A stretch of DNA of 64,000 bases from Pelotomaculum thermopropionicum SI (GTDB lineage Bacteria > Bacillota > Desulfotomaculia > Desulfotomaculales > Pelotomaculaceae): the NCBI GenBank assembly GCA_000010565.1, contig AP009389.1, positions 2,046,001 through 2,110,000 of the forward strand. Direction: 5' to 3'. Under the pieces are notes generated by a model, which worked only from the letters and a program-made list of their open reading frames with translations, did not search any database and was not told the origin of the DNA. Below, one piece after another: positions 52,490 to 59,135 of this stretch (position 1 is its first letter; the number at the start of each line of letters is the position of its first letter). The position numbers and the translations under genes were made by a program.

Positions 52490-53170
52490 GTGGCGGTCAA
52501 ACATCACGATAACACTGCCGGAAGGCTTTTCCTGACCTTAAAGCTCGCCTTGCCCTTTTTGCTCATACAAGCCGGCATACTGCTGATTCTTTACTTCATC
52601 TTCCCGGTTCTCACTATAATACCGGCACTGTTTATCATTTTCACCCTTTACTTCTTCCGCAACCCCAAAAGGGAAATTCCGGCCGGCGAAAACCTTATCC
52701 TCTCGCCCGCGGACGGGGTTGTCATGGAAATAGACGAGGTTTTCGAGGAAAAGTTCATCAAGGACAAAGCCGTGCGGGTAAGCATCTTTCTGTCCATATT
52801 CAACGTTCACCTCAACCGCTCCCCCGTCCAGGGAGAGGTCAGGTACAGGCACTACCGGCCCGGCAAATTCATACCCGCTTTTAAAAGCCACGCCTCGGAG
52901 ATCAATGAAAAGAATTATATAGGTATTGAGTGCAGGGGTTTTAAAATACTGGTGTGCCAGGTTACAGGGTTTATCGCCCGCAGGATAAAATGCTGGGCGG
53001 AGGAAGGCAGGCATCTGGCCGGCGGGGAACTTATAGGTGTAATACAGTTCGGATCGGGCACAGAGCTTTTCATTCCGGCAGGTTCACGCATTTTCGTAAA
53101 AAAAGGCAACAGGGTCAGGGCCGGTGAAACCGTCATAGGTACCCTGCCTGAACCCGGCAATTCCTGGTAA
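52490..53170 (+). CDS. psd: Phosphatidylserine decarboxylase proenzyme
   Basis: A 226-residue short-type Psd. Two membrane helices (LPFLLIQAGILLILYFI, LTIIPALFIIFTLYFF) lead into the catalytic domain with LSPADGVVMEIDEV, IFNVHLNRSPVQG and IQFGSGTELF. Self-cleavage between Gly and Ser of FGS yields the pyruvoyl cofactor. It makes phosphatidylethanolamine. The start is GTG. It is followed 36 bp later by pssA, so the two consecutive steps are co-transcribed. Confidence 0.92.
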   Translation: MAVKHHDNTAGRLFLTLKLALPFLLIQAGILLILYFIFPVLTIIPALFIIFTLYFFRNPKREIPAGENLILSPADGVVMEIDEVFEEKFIKDKAVRVSIFLSIFNVHLNRSPVQGEVRYRHYRPGKFIPAFKSHASEINEKNYIGIECRGFKILVCQVTGFIARRIKCWAEEGRHLAGGELIGVIQFGSGTELFIPAGSRIFVKKGNRVRAGETVIGTLPEPGNSW

Positions 53171-53206
53171 GAGGGAACCGTCCCCGTTAACGAAGGGATG
53201 ATGCTT

Positions 53207-53710
53207 ATGAGCAGAATAGAAATACTGCCAAACCTGTGTACGGCCGCCAACCTGTTTTTCGGCGTTATGGCCATTGCCGCCGTAATCAACCATAATTTTC
53301 AGCTCAGCGTAGCCCTTGTCATTATTGCCGCCATTTTAGACCGGGCAGACGGCGCACTGGCCCGCCGCTGCAATGCCATATCGTCCTTCGGCAAGGAGTT
53401 CGATTCCCTGGCCGACCTGGTTTCATTCGGGGTGGCGCCCGCCGCCCTGCTGTACAGCGTCACGAACAGCAAATGGCATGCGGCCGGCCTGGCCTGCTTC
53501 GTCCTTTTCACGTTATGCGGCGCCTTTCGCCTGGCCAGGTTCAATATTTCGGACAACTCGTCCTGCTTCCAGGGCGTGCCCATAACCATTGCCGGATCTG
53601 TAATGGCCCTGCTTGTCGCCCTTCTGCCGCATTCCGTTTTTATAATACTGCTGTCAAGCGTTATGCTCTCGGCAGCAATGGTGTGCACCATCCGCATTCC
53701 GAAAATTTAA
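53207..53710 (+). CDS. pssA: CDP-diacylglycerol-serine O-phosphatidyltransferase
   Basis: About 168 residues, a membrane enzyme with the CDP-alcohol motif DRADGALAR followed by GKEFDSLAD, and four to five helices. It joins CDP-diacylglycerol and serine to give phosphatidylserine for Psd. ATG at 53207 gives MSRIEILPNLCTAANL and good spacing to AAGGG; ATGs at 53198 and 53201 are alternatives but sit on that site. Confidence 0.92.
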   Translation: MSRIEILPNLCTAANLFFGVMAIAAVINHNFQLSVALVIIAAILDRADGALARRCNAISSFGKEFDSLADLVSFGVAPAALLYSVTNSKWHAAGLACFVLFTLCGAFRLARFNISDNSSCFQGVPITIAGSVMALLVALLPHSVFIILLSSVMLSAAMVCTIRIPKI

Positions 53711-53724
53711 TTAGAGTACTTTAA

Positions 53725-54456
53725 TTAGAGTACTGCCCCTATATTTTCTTTGACCTGCATTGATACAATGTCAAAGAACTTTTGCAAATCATCATTTACG
53801 CTTTCGGCCGCGCTGTATATAAGGCGCGCAACCTTTTTCGTGTCTATTTCCACCTGGTGCTTGAACAGCATCTGAAGCCTGTATTTCCGGGCAAGAGAGA
53901 CTGCAGTGGCTTTTCCCATTTCAATAAACCCGGCAAACCTTTTGACCCGGGAAATAAAATTAAGCTCTTTTTCTTTCCACAGGCTGCGAAACATTTCATC
54001 CACCCCGGAAACCAGCAAACGGTTGGCGAAGGCGCTCTTTATCCGTTCGCTGTAGTCGCCGGACGAACTGATCAGCAACTCCACCCCCATCTCAATGATG
54101 TTGTGAGCCTTCCACCAGCCCATTTCCGCGGGAATATTGCACGCCTCCACGGTTTTCAGGATGAAGGGCCTTGCCTTTTCAAAGCAGTAACCCTTTTCAA
54201 AGTCCAGGTATTTTTCGTCGCCGTAGTAGTCCAGCCCCTTGGGAACAAAGCCGTGGGTGACAACCGCTTTGCCGAAATCCAGCAGCGAACCGTTCTTTTT
54301 GATAAAGCGGTATATCTCCTCGCCCTTGCTGTGGGCCTGGTGGTGGTTGAATTCGCCGCCGATCAGCATGTCAGGCAGGACGCTGCCCAGAGTAACGTCG
54401 TCCCCCTGCTTTCCCAGGACGTTTTCGGCAAAATACACATGAGTTTGCGGGTACAA
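53725..54456 (-). CDS. Hypothetical protein, possible metal-dependent hydrolase
   Basis: About 244 residues. The start (M)YPQTHVYFAENVLGKQ, with LGSVLPDMLIGGEFNHHQAH and THGFVPKGLDYYGD, places His and Asp residues as in zinc-dependent phospholipase C-like or HD-like helical folds, but this is only a resemblance. The rest is helical and basic at intervals. TTG at 54456 follows GGAGG at 7 nt; the longer frame has no site. It faces pssA. Function unknown. Confidence 0.65.
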   Translation of the reverse strand: MYPQTHVYFAENVLGKQGDDVTLGSVLPDMLIGGEFNHHQAHSKGEEIYRFIKKNGSLLDFGKAVVTHGFVPKGLDYYGDEKYLDFEKGYCFEKARPFILKTVEACNIPAEMGWWKAHNIIEMGVELLISSSGDYSERIKSAFANRLLVSGVDEMFRSLWKEKELNFISRVKRFAGFIEMGKATAVSLARKYRLQMLFKHQVEIDTKKVARLIYSAAESVNDDLQKFFDIVSMQVKENIGAVL

Positions 54457-54666
54457 TCTTTTTCCTCCAAACAGCTTTTGTCGTTTAGTAATTCGACACA
54501 GGCCAGGAACTGTCCTTCCCGGCCGGAAGTGCTGAGGCATCGTTTGAGGTAAACTCCGAACGTATTTCAGACAAAGAAAAACCATTACTCCTCAAAATGG
54601 ACAACACTTACACTTGCTTTCAAAATACCCGTTTGATATAATTACTCTTGCCAGTTGTTAATATAT

Positions 54667-54749
54667 GTCGGAGTGGCGGAATAGGCAGACGCGCACGTTT
54701 GAGGGGCGTGTGGGAAACCGTGCGGGTTCAAGTCCCGCCTCCGACACCA
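54667..54749 (+). tRNA. tRNA-Leu (GAG)
   Basis: An 83-nt class II tRNA. The acceptor GTCGGAG pairs with CTCCGAC, with CCA encoded. The anticodon stem CACGT/GCGTG encloses TTGAGGG (anticodon GAG). A long variable arm follows (TGGGAAACCGT). Its last 19 nt are partly repeated at 56215-56233, which marks it as the attachment site of a small element. A hairpin with TTCTTTT at ~54797-54822 may terminate it. Confidence 0.95.
54731..54749 (+). repeat. Left attachment-type repeat (tRNA-Leu 3' end)
   Basis: AGTCCCGCCTCCGACACCA, the T-arm and acceptor end of tRNA-Leu, recurs at 56215-56233 with 16 of 19 positions identical, including the last 12. Confidence 0.7.
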
Positions 54750-54899
54750 CACCGGATACCACACATTGTGATGATATTATAACTGAATTTAATTTTTAAA
54801 AGGCCGTAATATAACGGCTTCTTTTACTTTAAAATTTTTTTGTTCTTATAATTAAAGTGGCATCAAATAATTGCATACCTTGCTCACCTTCTTCTCTCA

Positions 54900-55130
54900 T
54901 TAAATTACCCTCAGTTTTTTCGGCAATTTTCCCCGTTCAAGTTCCCGCATCACCCACTCTTTGACCTGAGCTTTTGGGAAAACCTTTTTATTCCCGAACT
55001 GTAAAACTGGGAAGCCTGGGCTATTGGCCAATTCGTAAGCTTTGTTTGCCCCGATGCGTAAGTATTGTCGGAGCTCCTTGATAGTAAGCAAATCCGGCAA
55101 ATCTTCGTATCGCAAGTTATTAGTAACCAA
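54900..55130 (-). CDS. Excisionase-like DNA-binding protein
   Basis: A 76-residue MerR-like HTH_17 protein: DLLTIKELRQYLRIGANKAY, then ELANSPGFPVLQFGNKKVFP and a basic tail (MRELERGKLPKKLRVI). Such proteins direct excision with a tyrosine integrase or act as small regulators. TTG at 55130 follows AAGGAGG. It lies inside the element bounded by the tRNA-Leu repeats, but the matching integrase is absent. Confidence 0.8.
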   Translation of the reverse strand: MVTNNLRYEDLPDLLTIKELRQYLRIGANKAYELANSPGFPVLQFGNKKVFPKAQVKEWVMRELERGKLPKKLRVI

Positions 55131-55452
55131 AATACAAACCTCCTTATCTACCCGTGGTTGGACTTTAGTCCCCCATCAATTTTATCCGAAAAAGACCTTC
55201 CCCGACTGCTTAAGCTTGCTTGCTAAAATGATATTCGGGAAAGATAGGTCAAAACCGCGCGCCATTGTTTACTCTGTCTTCGGGATGTGATATGATCAAG
55301 CAGGAAAAACAGGGAACAATTTTGTTTACTGTCAGCGGGCTTGCCGTGAGGACCATCTTGTCTTTGCCAAAACCTGGTGAACTCGTGGCAAGGATCAGCT
55401 AACCCTTGCCTGTAAGAAAAAGATTTTACGCCGGATATTGAGGGCAGGTTTT
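55131..55452. other. Intergenic region inside the tRNA-Leu element
   Basis: About 320 bp. It holds a promoter candidate at 55268-55296 and a 36-codon frame (55292 on, MIKQEKQGTILFTVSGLAV) without a clear ribosome site. No other support for a gene. Confidence 0.4.
55268..55296 (+). promoter_or_regulatory. Candidate sigma-A promoter of the TA pair
   Basis: TTTACT (55268-55273) and TATGAT (55291-55296) are separated by 17 bp, upstream of the DUF4258/YgiT pair. Confidence 0.5.
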
Positions 55453-55779
55453 ATGGATAGCAACCTGATCAGGGAGAAAATATTAAGCGGGAACTGGGCC
55501 ATGTCTAAACATGCGCGTGTGCGGGCCGGCCAAAGAAAGGTTAAGGACACTGAGGTGGTCATGGCTATCGCGAATGGTGAGATTATTGAGGATTACCCGG
55601 AGGATGTCCGGGGGCATAGCTGCCTGGTCCTCGGGTATATCGGGCCGGGTAGACCGGTGCACGCTGTTTGCGGGATTGATCCTTCGGGCACACTAATAAT
55701 TATTACGGTCTATTTTCCCGAACCTCCAAAATGGATTGATGAGCGTACCCGTAGAAAGGGGGATCATGATGGTGACTAA
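55453..55779 (+). CDS. DUF4258 protein, likely toxin of a TA pair
   Basis: About 108 residues: MSKHARVRAGQRKVKDTEVV, then MAIANGEIIEDYPEDVRGHS and RPVHAVCGIDPSGTLIIITV, the DUF4258 pattern seen in RelE/BrnT-like toxins that cut mRNA. It is followed by an overlapping YgiT-type zinc-finger gene, the usual partner order toxin-antitoxin. ATG at 55453 follows AGGGCAGG. It lies within the tRNA-Leu element. Confidence 0.78.
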   Translation: MDSNLIREKILSGNWAMSKHARVRAGQRKVKDTEVVMAIANGEIIEDYPEDVRGHSCLVLGYIGPGRPVHAVCGIDPSGTLIIITVYFPEPPKWIDERTRRKGDHDGD

Positions 55780-56008
55780 ATGTTTTCAATGCGGGAATCC
55801 CACTGTAAAAAAATTTGTTGTTACCGAGAACTGGTGGGGTGATACATTTACCCTGGTCGAGAACGTTCCGGCGTGGGTTTGTGAAAACTGCGGGGAACAA
55901 TACTTTGACGCTGAGGTTGTCAAAGAACTGGACAAAATGAAGGAGAAACCTCCCCGGGCAAAAAGAGTCATGCAGGTTCCTGTATACGTGTATGGGCAGC
56001 CAGCGTAA
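55766..56008 (+). CDS. YgiT-type zinc-finger protein, likely antitoxin
   Basis: About 80 residues: two CxxC pairs (CFQCG and CENCGEQYFDAEVV) forming the MqsA/YgiT N-terminal zinc finger, then a short basic and proline-rich tail (PPRAKRVMQVPVYVYGQ). It overlaps the DUF4258 gene by 14 bp, so translation is coupled. The HTH domain of full MqsA is absent. The exact ATG (55766 or 55769) is open. Confidence 0.78.
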   Translation: MMVTKCFQCGNPTVKKFVVTENWWGDTFTLVENVPAWVCENCGEQYFDAEVVKELDKMKEKPPRAKRVMQVPVYVYGQPA

Positions 56009-56114
56009 CGTGATCTCGACTTTGAACCTGACTGGACCCTACCAGTACTACCAGTGGCCGCGCGCGGGGTTCGGTTACCCAGAGTGCGCATAAAGTTCTG
56101 TCCCTGTCTGGGGA

Positions 56115-56167
56115 TAAAAGCAAAAGAAAAGCCCCGCCCTATCCTATTTGCGGCTTGCAAATGGGGC
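56115..56167 (-). terminator. Second, bulged hairpin downstream of the CRISPR array
   Basis: GCCCC (56131-56135) with ATTTGC (56146-56151) pairs with GCAAAT and GGGGC (56157-56167). The minus strand continues TTTTCTTTTGCTTTT. Confidence 0.55.
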
Positions 56168-56214
56168 CAGGCAAGACTGATGAATGTTTATCTACCGGTG
56201 AGCGGATAAAGTAA

Positions 56215-56233
56215 AGTCGGCCCTCCGACACCA
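56215..56233 (+). repeat. Right attachment-type repeat
   Basis: AGTCGGCCCTCCGACACCA matches the tRNA-Leu 3' end (54731-54749) at 16 of 19 positions; the last 12 bases are identical. It lies 43 bp from the trailing CRISPR repeat. Confidence 0.7.
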
Positions 56234-56246
56234 GAAAAATGATTTT

Positions 56247-56278
56247 AAAAAGCTGCAAGGAAAGTCCTGCAGCTTTTT
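56247..56278 (-). terminator. Terminator of the pre-crRNA transcript
   Basis: AAAAAGCTGCA (56247-56257) pairs with TGCAGCTTTTT (56268-56278). Read leftward it follows the last, degenerate repeat directly and ends in TTTTTAAAA. It can also act rightward. Confidence 0.85.
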
Positions 56279-56573
56279 GCTATGCACGCTCCCGCACGGG
56301 GAGCGACCGGCTAAGAGAGTTGGATGAGGCGGTGGGAAGATGTTTCAATCCACGCTCCCGCACGGGGAGCGACCAGAGGTGACGACATTGCAATACAACG
56401 AGTTTCTTGTTTCAATCCACGCTCCCGCACGGGGAGCGACAGTAGGTTTCGGGCAATTCCGCACCAGTGTCGCTGTTTCAATCCACGCTCCCGCACGGGG
56501 AGCGACACTTTAACCTGCAAGATTGTGTGGGCCAGGTAATCGTTTCAATCCACGCTCCCGCACGGGGAGCGAC
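56276..56573 (-). CRISPR. Type I-C CRISPR array, 5 repeats and 4 spacers
   Basis: Four identical 32-bp repeats start at 56342, 56409, 56475 and 56542 (plus-strand form begins GTTTCAATCCACGCTCCCGC). A fifth at 56276-56307 differs at four positions at one end, marking it as the terminal repeat. Spacers are 34, 35, 34 and 35 bp (56308-56341, 56374-56408, 56441-56474, 56507-56541). The repeat hairpin CGCTCCCCGTGCGGGAGCG and the ATTGAAAC end on the minus strand give leftward transcription, the same as the cas genes. All repeats but the last are identical. Confidence 0.98.
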
Positions 56574-56746
56574 TGTATATGTTATAACGCCTTTATTTAT
56601 TGCTACCATCCAGTTTGTTTTTGCGAACCCCACTGTTTATATAAAATGTTTTTTACTTCCCGTCCTGGATGAACGGGTCTTGAGCCAAAGGATAAAAGAG
56701 GTGCGAATACCCCCGTGTTTTGGCGATCACTTATGATCCGCGCATT
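56574..56746 (-). promoter_or_regulatory. CRISPR leader
   Basis: A 173-bp, partly AT-rich stretch between the cas2 stop and the first repeat (56542-56573). It should contain the pre-crRNA promoter and the integration signals. ATATAAACAGTGGGG and TATAACATATACA segments near the repeat could supply a -10. Confidence 0.7.
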
Positions 56747-57037
56747 TCAAACGCTTAAAAACCCCTCAGGATCGTAGGTTTGCCCGGCCCCAATATGCTC
56801 CACCCTGCCATGCCAGTTAGACCCCAAACGGTAATAGCGCAAACTGTCGTGTTCTTTGTCGATTATCTTCTCTAACCGCCTTTTCAAAGCGGCAAATTGT
56901 GCTGGATCAACAAGACATTCAAAGACCGACTTCTGAACCCTTTGCCCAACGTTCTCGCATTCCTTTGCTACCATGCGCAACCTTCTTTTACCTTCAAGCG
57001 TTTCGGTGTTAACATCATAAGTAATTAAAACCATCAT
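56747..57037 (-). CDS. cas2: Cas2 (type I-C)
   Basis: A 96-residue Cas2: MMVLITYDVNTETLEGKRRL with the metal-binding Asp after the first strand, RVQKSVFECLVDPAQF, and the C-terminal strand with RVEHIGAGQTYDPEG. In the acquisition complex a Cas2 dimer bridges two Cas1 dimers. It looks intact but its Cas1 partner is truncated. It starts 11 nt after the fused cas4-cas1 gene. Confidence 0.96.
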   Translation of the reverse strand: MMVLITYDVNTETLEGKRRLRMVAKECENVGQRVQKSVFECLVDPAQFAALKRRLEKIIDKEHDSLRYYRLGSNWHGRVEHIGAGQTYDPEGFLSV

Positions 57038-57048
57038 AAACCATTACC

Positions 57049-57984
57049 TCATTTCCAACGATACGGAGGATAATCATCAATGTCACCGCGCAAGTGCCGG
57101 GCCAATAATAAAGCCTGTATGTGAGGCAACAGTCCAATTTTTACTTTCTCATTAATAAAAGGATGTAAAACCTCATCTCTCTTTCTGTTTTGGTATGCTT
57201 CCAGGACCTCCTTTCTCGTTCTTTCATCCATCATAACGGCTCCGGTCTCAGTTTTCTTAAAGCCTTTCGGGGCAATTTGCTTACGGTTAACCAGGGTTAA
57301 AGCCAGCCTATCAGCAATCACAGGCCTTAGCTCTTCCATAATATCCAGAGCCAGACTTGGCCTTCCAGGCCTGTCCCGGTGCAAGAACCCGTAAAGAGAG
57401 CAACTCCTGCATGCCTTCCTGTAAACAGCTTTCGGTGTTTGCCCCGCTCTCATCAGTTCGTGCAAGCGATACGCCGCCGCCTCTGTTGCCTCCCGCAGAG
57501 AATCATCAAGCAAAACCACGCTTCTACGGCGCGGCCGACCGTAATATATCTCTCCGCGCTCAATTTTTACGCCTAACATCTCTTCCAGGCAGAGAGCCTG
57601 AGCGCACAGCTGAACCTCATCGCTGCGATCCAGTTTAGGCTTTCCGAGCTTGTATTCTACAGGCACCGGCATCCACCGGCCCGGCCGCCCCTCAATAATG
57701 ATACCGCCTTGCGGACCGCCCCGAGCCAGTTTAATGAACTCTACAACGTCAGCTTTGCCTGCCAACCCCAACCTGAGAGACCTCAAGGCCACCCCTCTGG
57801 CAACCACCACGTCACCTCGAAACTCCTGCTCAGCCTCATGAACTCTTTCGTGCATGATCTGACCCTGCACCGTCAAGACGTTTTCCGCCCAGACCTGTTC
57901 AAGGTGAATAAGCCCCCACTGGCGTTCACAAAAGACTATATGCTGCAGTGCAGATACCGGCAGAAGTTCATCTTCGGTATACAT
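57049..57984 (-). CDS. Cas4 fused in frame to the C-terminal third of Cas1
   Basis: A 311-residue protein made of two pieces. Residues 1-198 are type I-C Cas4: C19 (HIVFCERQW), RLGLAGKADVVEF, the RecB-like VPVEYKLGK, LCAQALCLEEML and the start of the C-terminal cluster CRSCSLY (C192, C195). The expected last cluster cysteine and C-terminus are missing. Residues 199-311 are the end of type I-C Cas1: GFLHRDRPGR, SLALDIMEELRP, GLLPHIQALLLARHLRG and DDYPPYRWK. Of the Cas1 active site H202 and D214 remain, but the glutamate of the missing ~230-residue N-terminal part is gone. The joint is at about 57390/57391. Adaptation should be disabled. Confidence 0.93.
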   Translation of the reverse strand: MYTEDELLPVSALQHIVFCERQWGLIHLEQVWAENVLTVQGQIMHERVHEAEQEFRGDVVVARGVALRSLRLGLAGKADVVEFIKLARGGPQGGIIIEGRPGRWMPVPVEYKLGKPKLDRSDEVQLCAQALCLEEMLGVKIERGEIYYGRPRRRSVVLLDDSLREATEAAAYRLHELMRAGQTPKAVYRKACRSCSLYGFLHRDRPGRPSLALDIMEELRPVIADRLALTLVNRKQIAPKGFKKTETGAVMMDERTRKEVLEAYQNRKRDEVLHPFINEKVKIGLLPHIQALLLARHLRGDIDDYPPYRWK

Positions 57985-57992
57985 GGCAAAAG

Positions 57993-59135
57993 TTAGGGCA
58001 ACCTGGTAAGCGTAATACCGGGGGGCATTTTATCTTCCAGCATTACTGTATAATCGTCAAATGAGCGTTGCGGCCTGCCCGGATCTCTTTCGGTAATTTT
58101 TACCAGTTCGAATAATTTATGAGCCGGTGCTTTTCCATACCCTTTTTCATCTTCGTGAGTGAATATATAAAGCCCGCGGCAGGCCATTTCACCTCTGGAA
58201 GCCGAGCGGTCGTACTCGAACATGTTGCACAGGGCCTCCCATAATAATTTCAGGTCATCTTCTTTAACCAGGAGCTCCGAGCCGGGGTTCAGCTTTTCCG
58301 CCAGCTTTGGATTGTAAAAGCCGTGAGCAACGTAAAGCCCATAGGGGATAATTGGTTTCTGACCCATTTCGGTCTGTTTTCTCAGCCTGTCAGACTCTCT
58401 TGTAATGGCGGTTCTTGTTATGGTCAGGTTCATAGGGAATACCGGGGAAACAGACCTGGCAAATGTGATCTGCACCGGCCCGAGCACCTGGCCGGCATTC
58501 GTGCCCATGGTGAGTACTGCCCCGAACATGCGGATGTCGTAGAACTCACTAGCCATAGTTGTTTTTATTTTAGACCTTACCTCCGCTGTTAATTTTTGTC
58601 CTTTTGTAGCAGACTGCAATTTTTCCAATATTTTGCTCAAATTTGGTTGAATCCAATCAGGAATTTCCGTCTGTTCCTTCACATCCGCAATCACGTTGTT
58701 AATTCCATTTCTGCCGGTTAATATTGAAATATCTCCTACAAAATAGGCAGTGTAATTGGTTTTGCCGTTTTCTTCCTTAGATACTACTTCTACATAATCA
58801 GAGACATTATCTTGCATCCAGGATAGCAACTCTTCGTCTCTGATATACTCTGTAACATCTGCTTCAACGGCCATAACGTTTTTCTTCCGTAAAACATCGC
58901 GGGCCAAAGTATTCAAAGCCATCTCGCTCTGGATGTATACCGGCACCTGATGCACTAGCGAGACGTAATTTCTAATTTTTCGCTTAATGCAAACATCGGT
59001 TACTATACCGTTAAAGGTTTGGGGATCCACGCGCGGCATGTTGCCTGCATCAGGATCGCCGTTAGGATTGCCGTTAATAACTTCAAAAAGATATACAAAA
59101 TCATGCCTTTTCTTAGGATCGCAATGTTTATCCAT
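57993..59135 (-). CDS. cas7: Cas7 (Csd2, type I-C), long form
   Basis: A 380-residue backbone subunit of the I-C Cascade that lines the crRNA. The start FVYLFEVINGNPNGDPDAGN, then EFYDIRMFGAVLTMGTNAGQ and GPVQITFARSVSP, ITRTAITRESDRLRK, PYGLYVAHGF and SASRGEMACRGLYIF are all typical. Relatives are usually nearer 290 residues; the extra ~80-90 lie between residues ~75 and ~170 (from LARDVLRKKNVMAVEADVTE to the SEFYD block) and look like an inserted mostly helical segment. No frameshift is visible. It overlaps cas8c by 8 bp and precedes cas4 by 8 bp. Confidence 0.93.
   Translation of the reverse strand: MDKHCDPKKRHDFVYLFEVINGNPNGDPDAGNMPRVDPQTFNGIVTDVCIKRKIRNYVSLVHQVPVYIQSEMALNTLARDVLRKKNVMAVEADVTEYIRDEELLSWMQDNVSDYVEVVSKEENGKTNYTAYFVGDISILTGRNGINNVIADVKEQTEIPDWIQPNLSKILEKLQSATKGQKLTAEVRSKIKTTMASEFYDIRMFGAVLTMGTNAGQVLGPVQITFARSVSPVFPMNLTITRTAITRESDRLRKQTEMGQKPIIPYGLYVAHGFYNPKLAEKLNPGSELLVKEDDLKLLWEALCNMFEYDRSASRGEMACRGLYIFTHEDEKGYGKAPAHKLFELVKITERDPGRPQRSFDDYTVMLEDKMPPGITLTRLP

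Noticed and set aside
55292-55402. A 36-codon frame between the excisionase-like gene and the TA pair
   Set aside because: There is no clear ribosome site and no recognisable similarity. It may be a gene scrap in a decaying element.
56311-56539. Open frames across the CRISPR array on both strands
   Set aside because: They translate the repeats into a periodic peptide and have no ribosome sites.
56308-56541. Self-targeting by the four spacers within this window
   Set aside because: No clear match was seen by eye, but a full search was not possible, so no claim is made.
57049-57984. A normal Cas4-Cas1 fusion as in other type I subtypes
   Set aside because: Known fusions keep the full-length Cas1. 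Here only its last 113 residues are present, and the Cas4 cluster motif is cut.
57993-59135. The long Cas7 as a frameshifted or fused gene
   Set aside because: The frame is continuous, and both flanking parts keep full Csd2 motifs in the expected order, so an insertion is the simpler reading.
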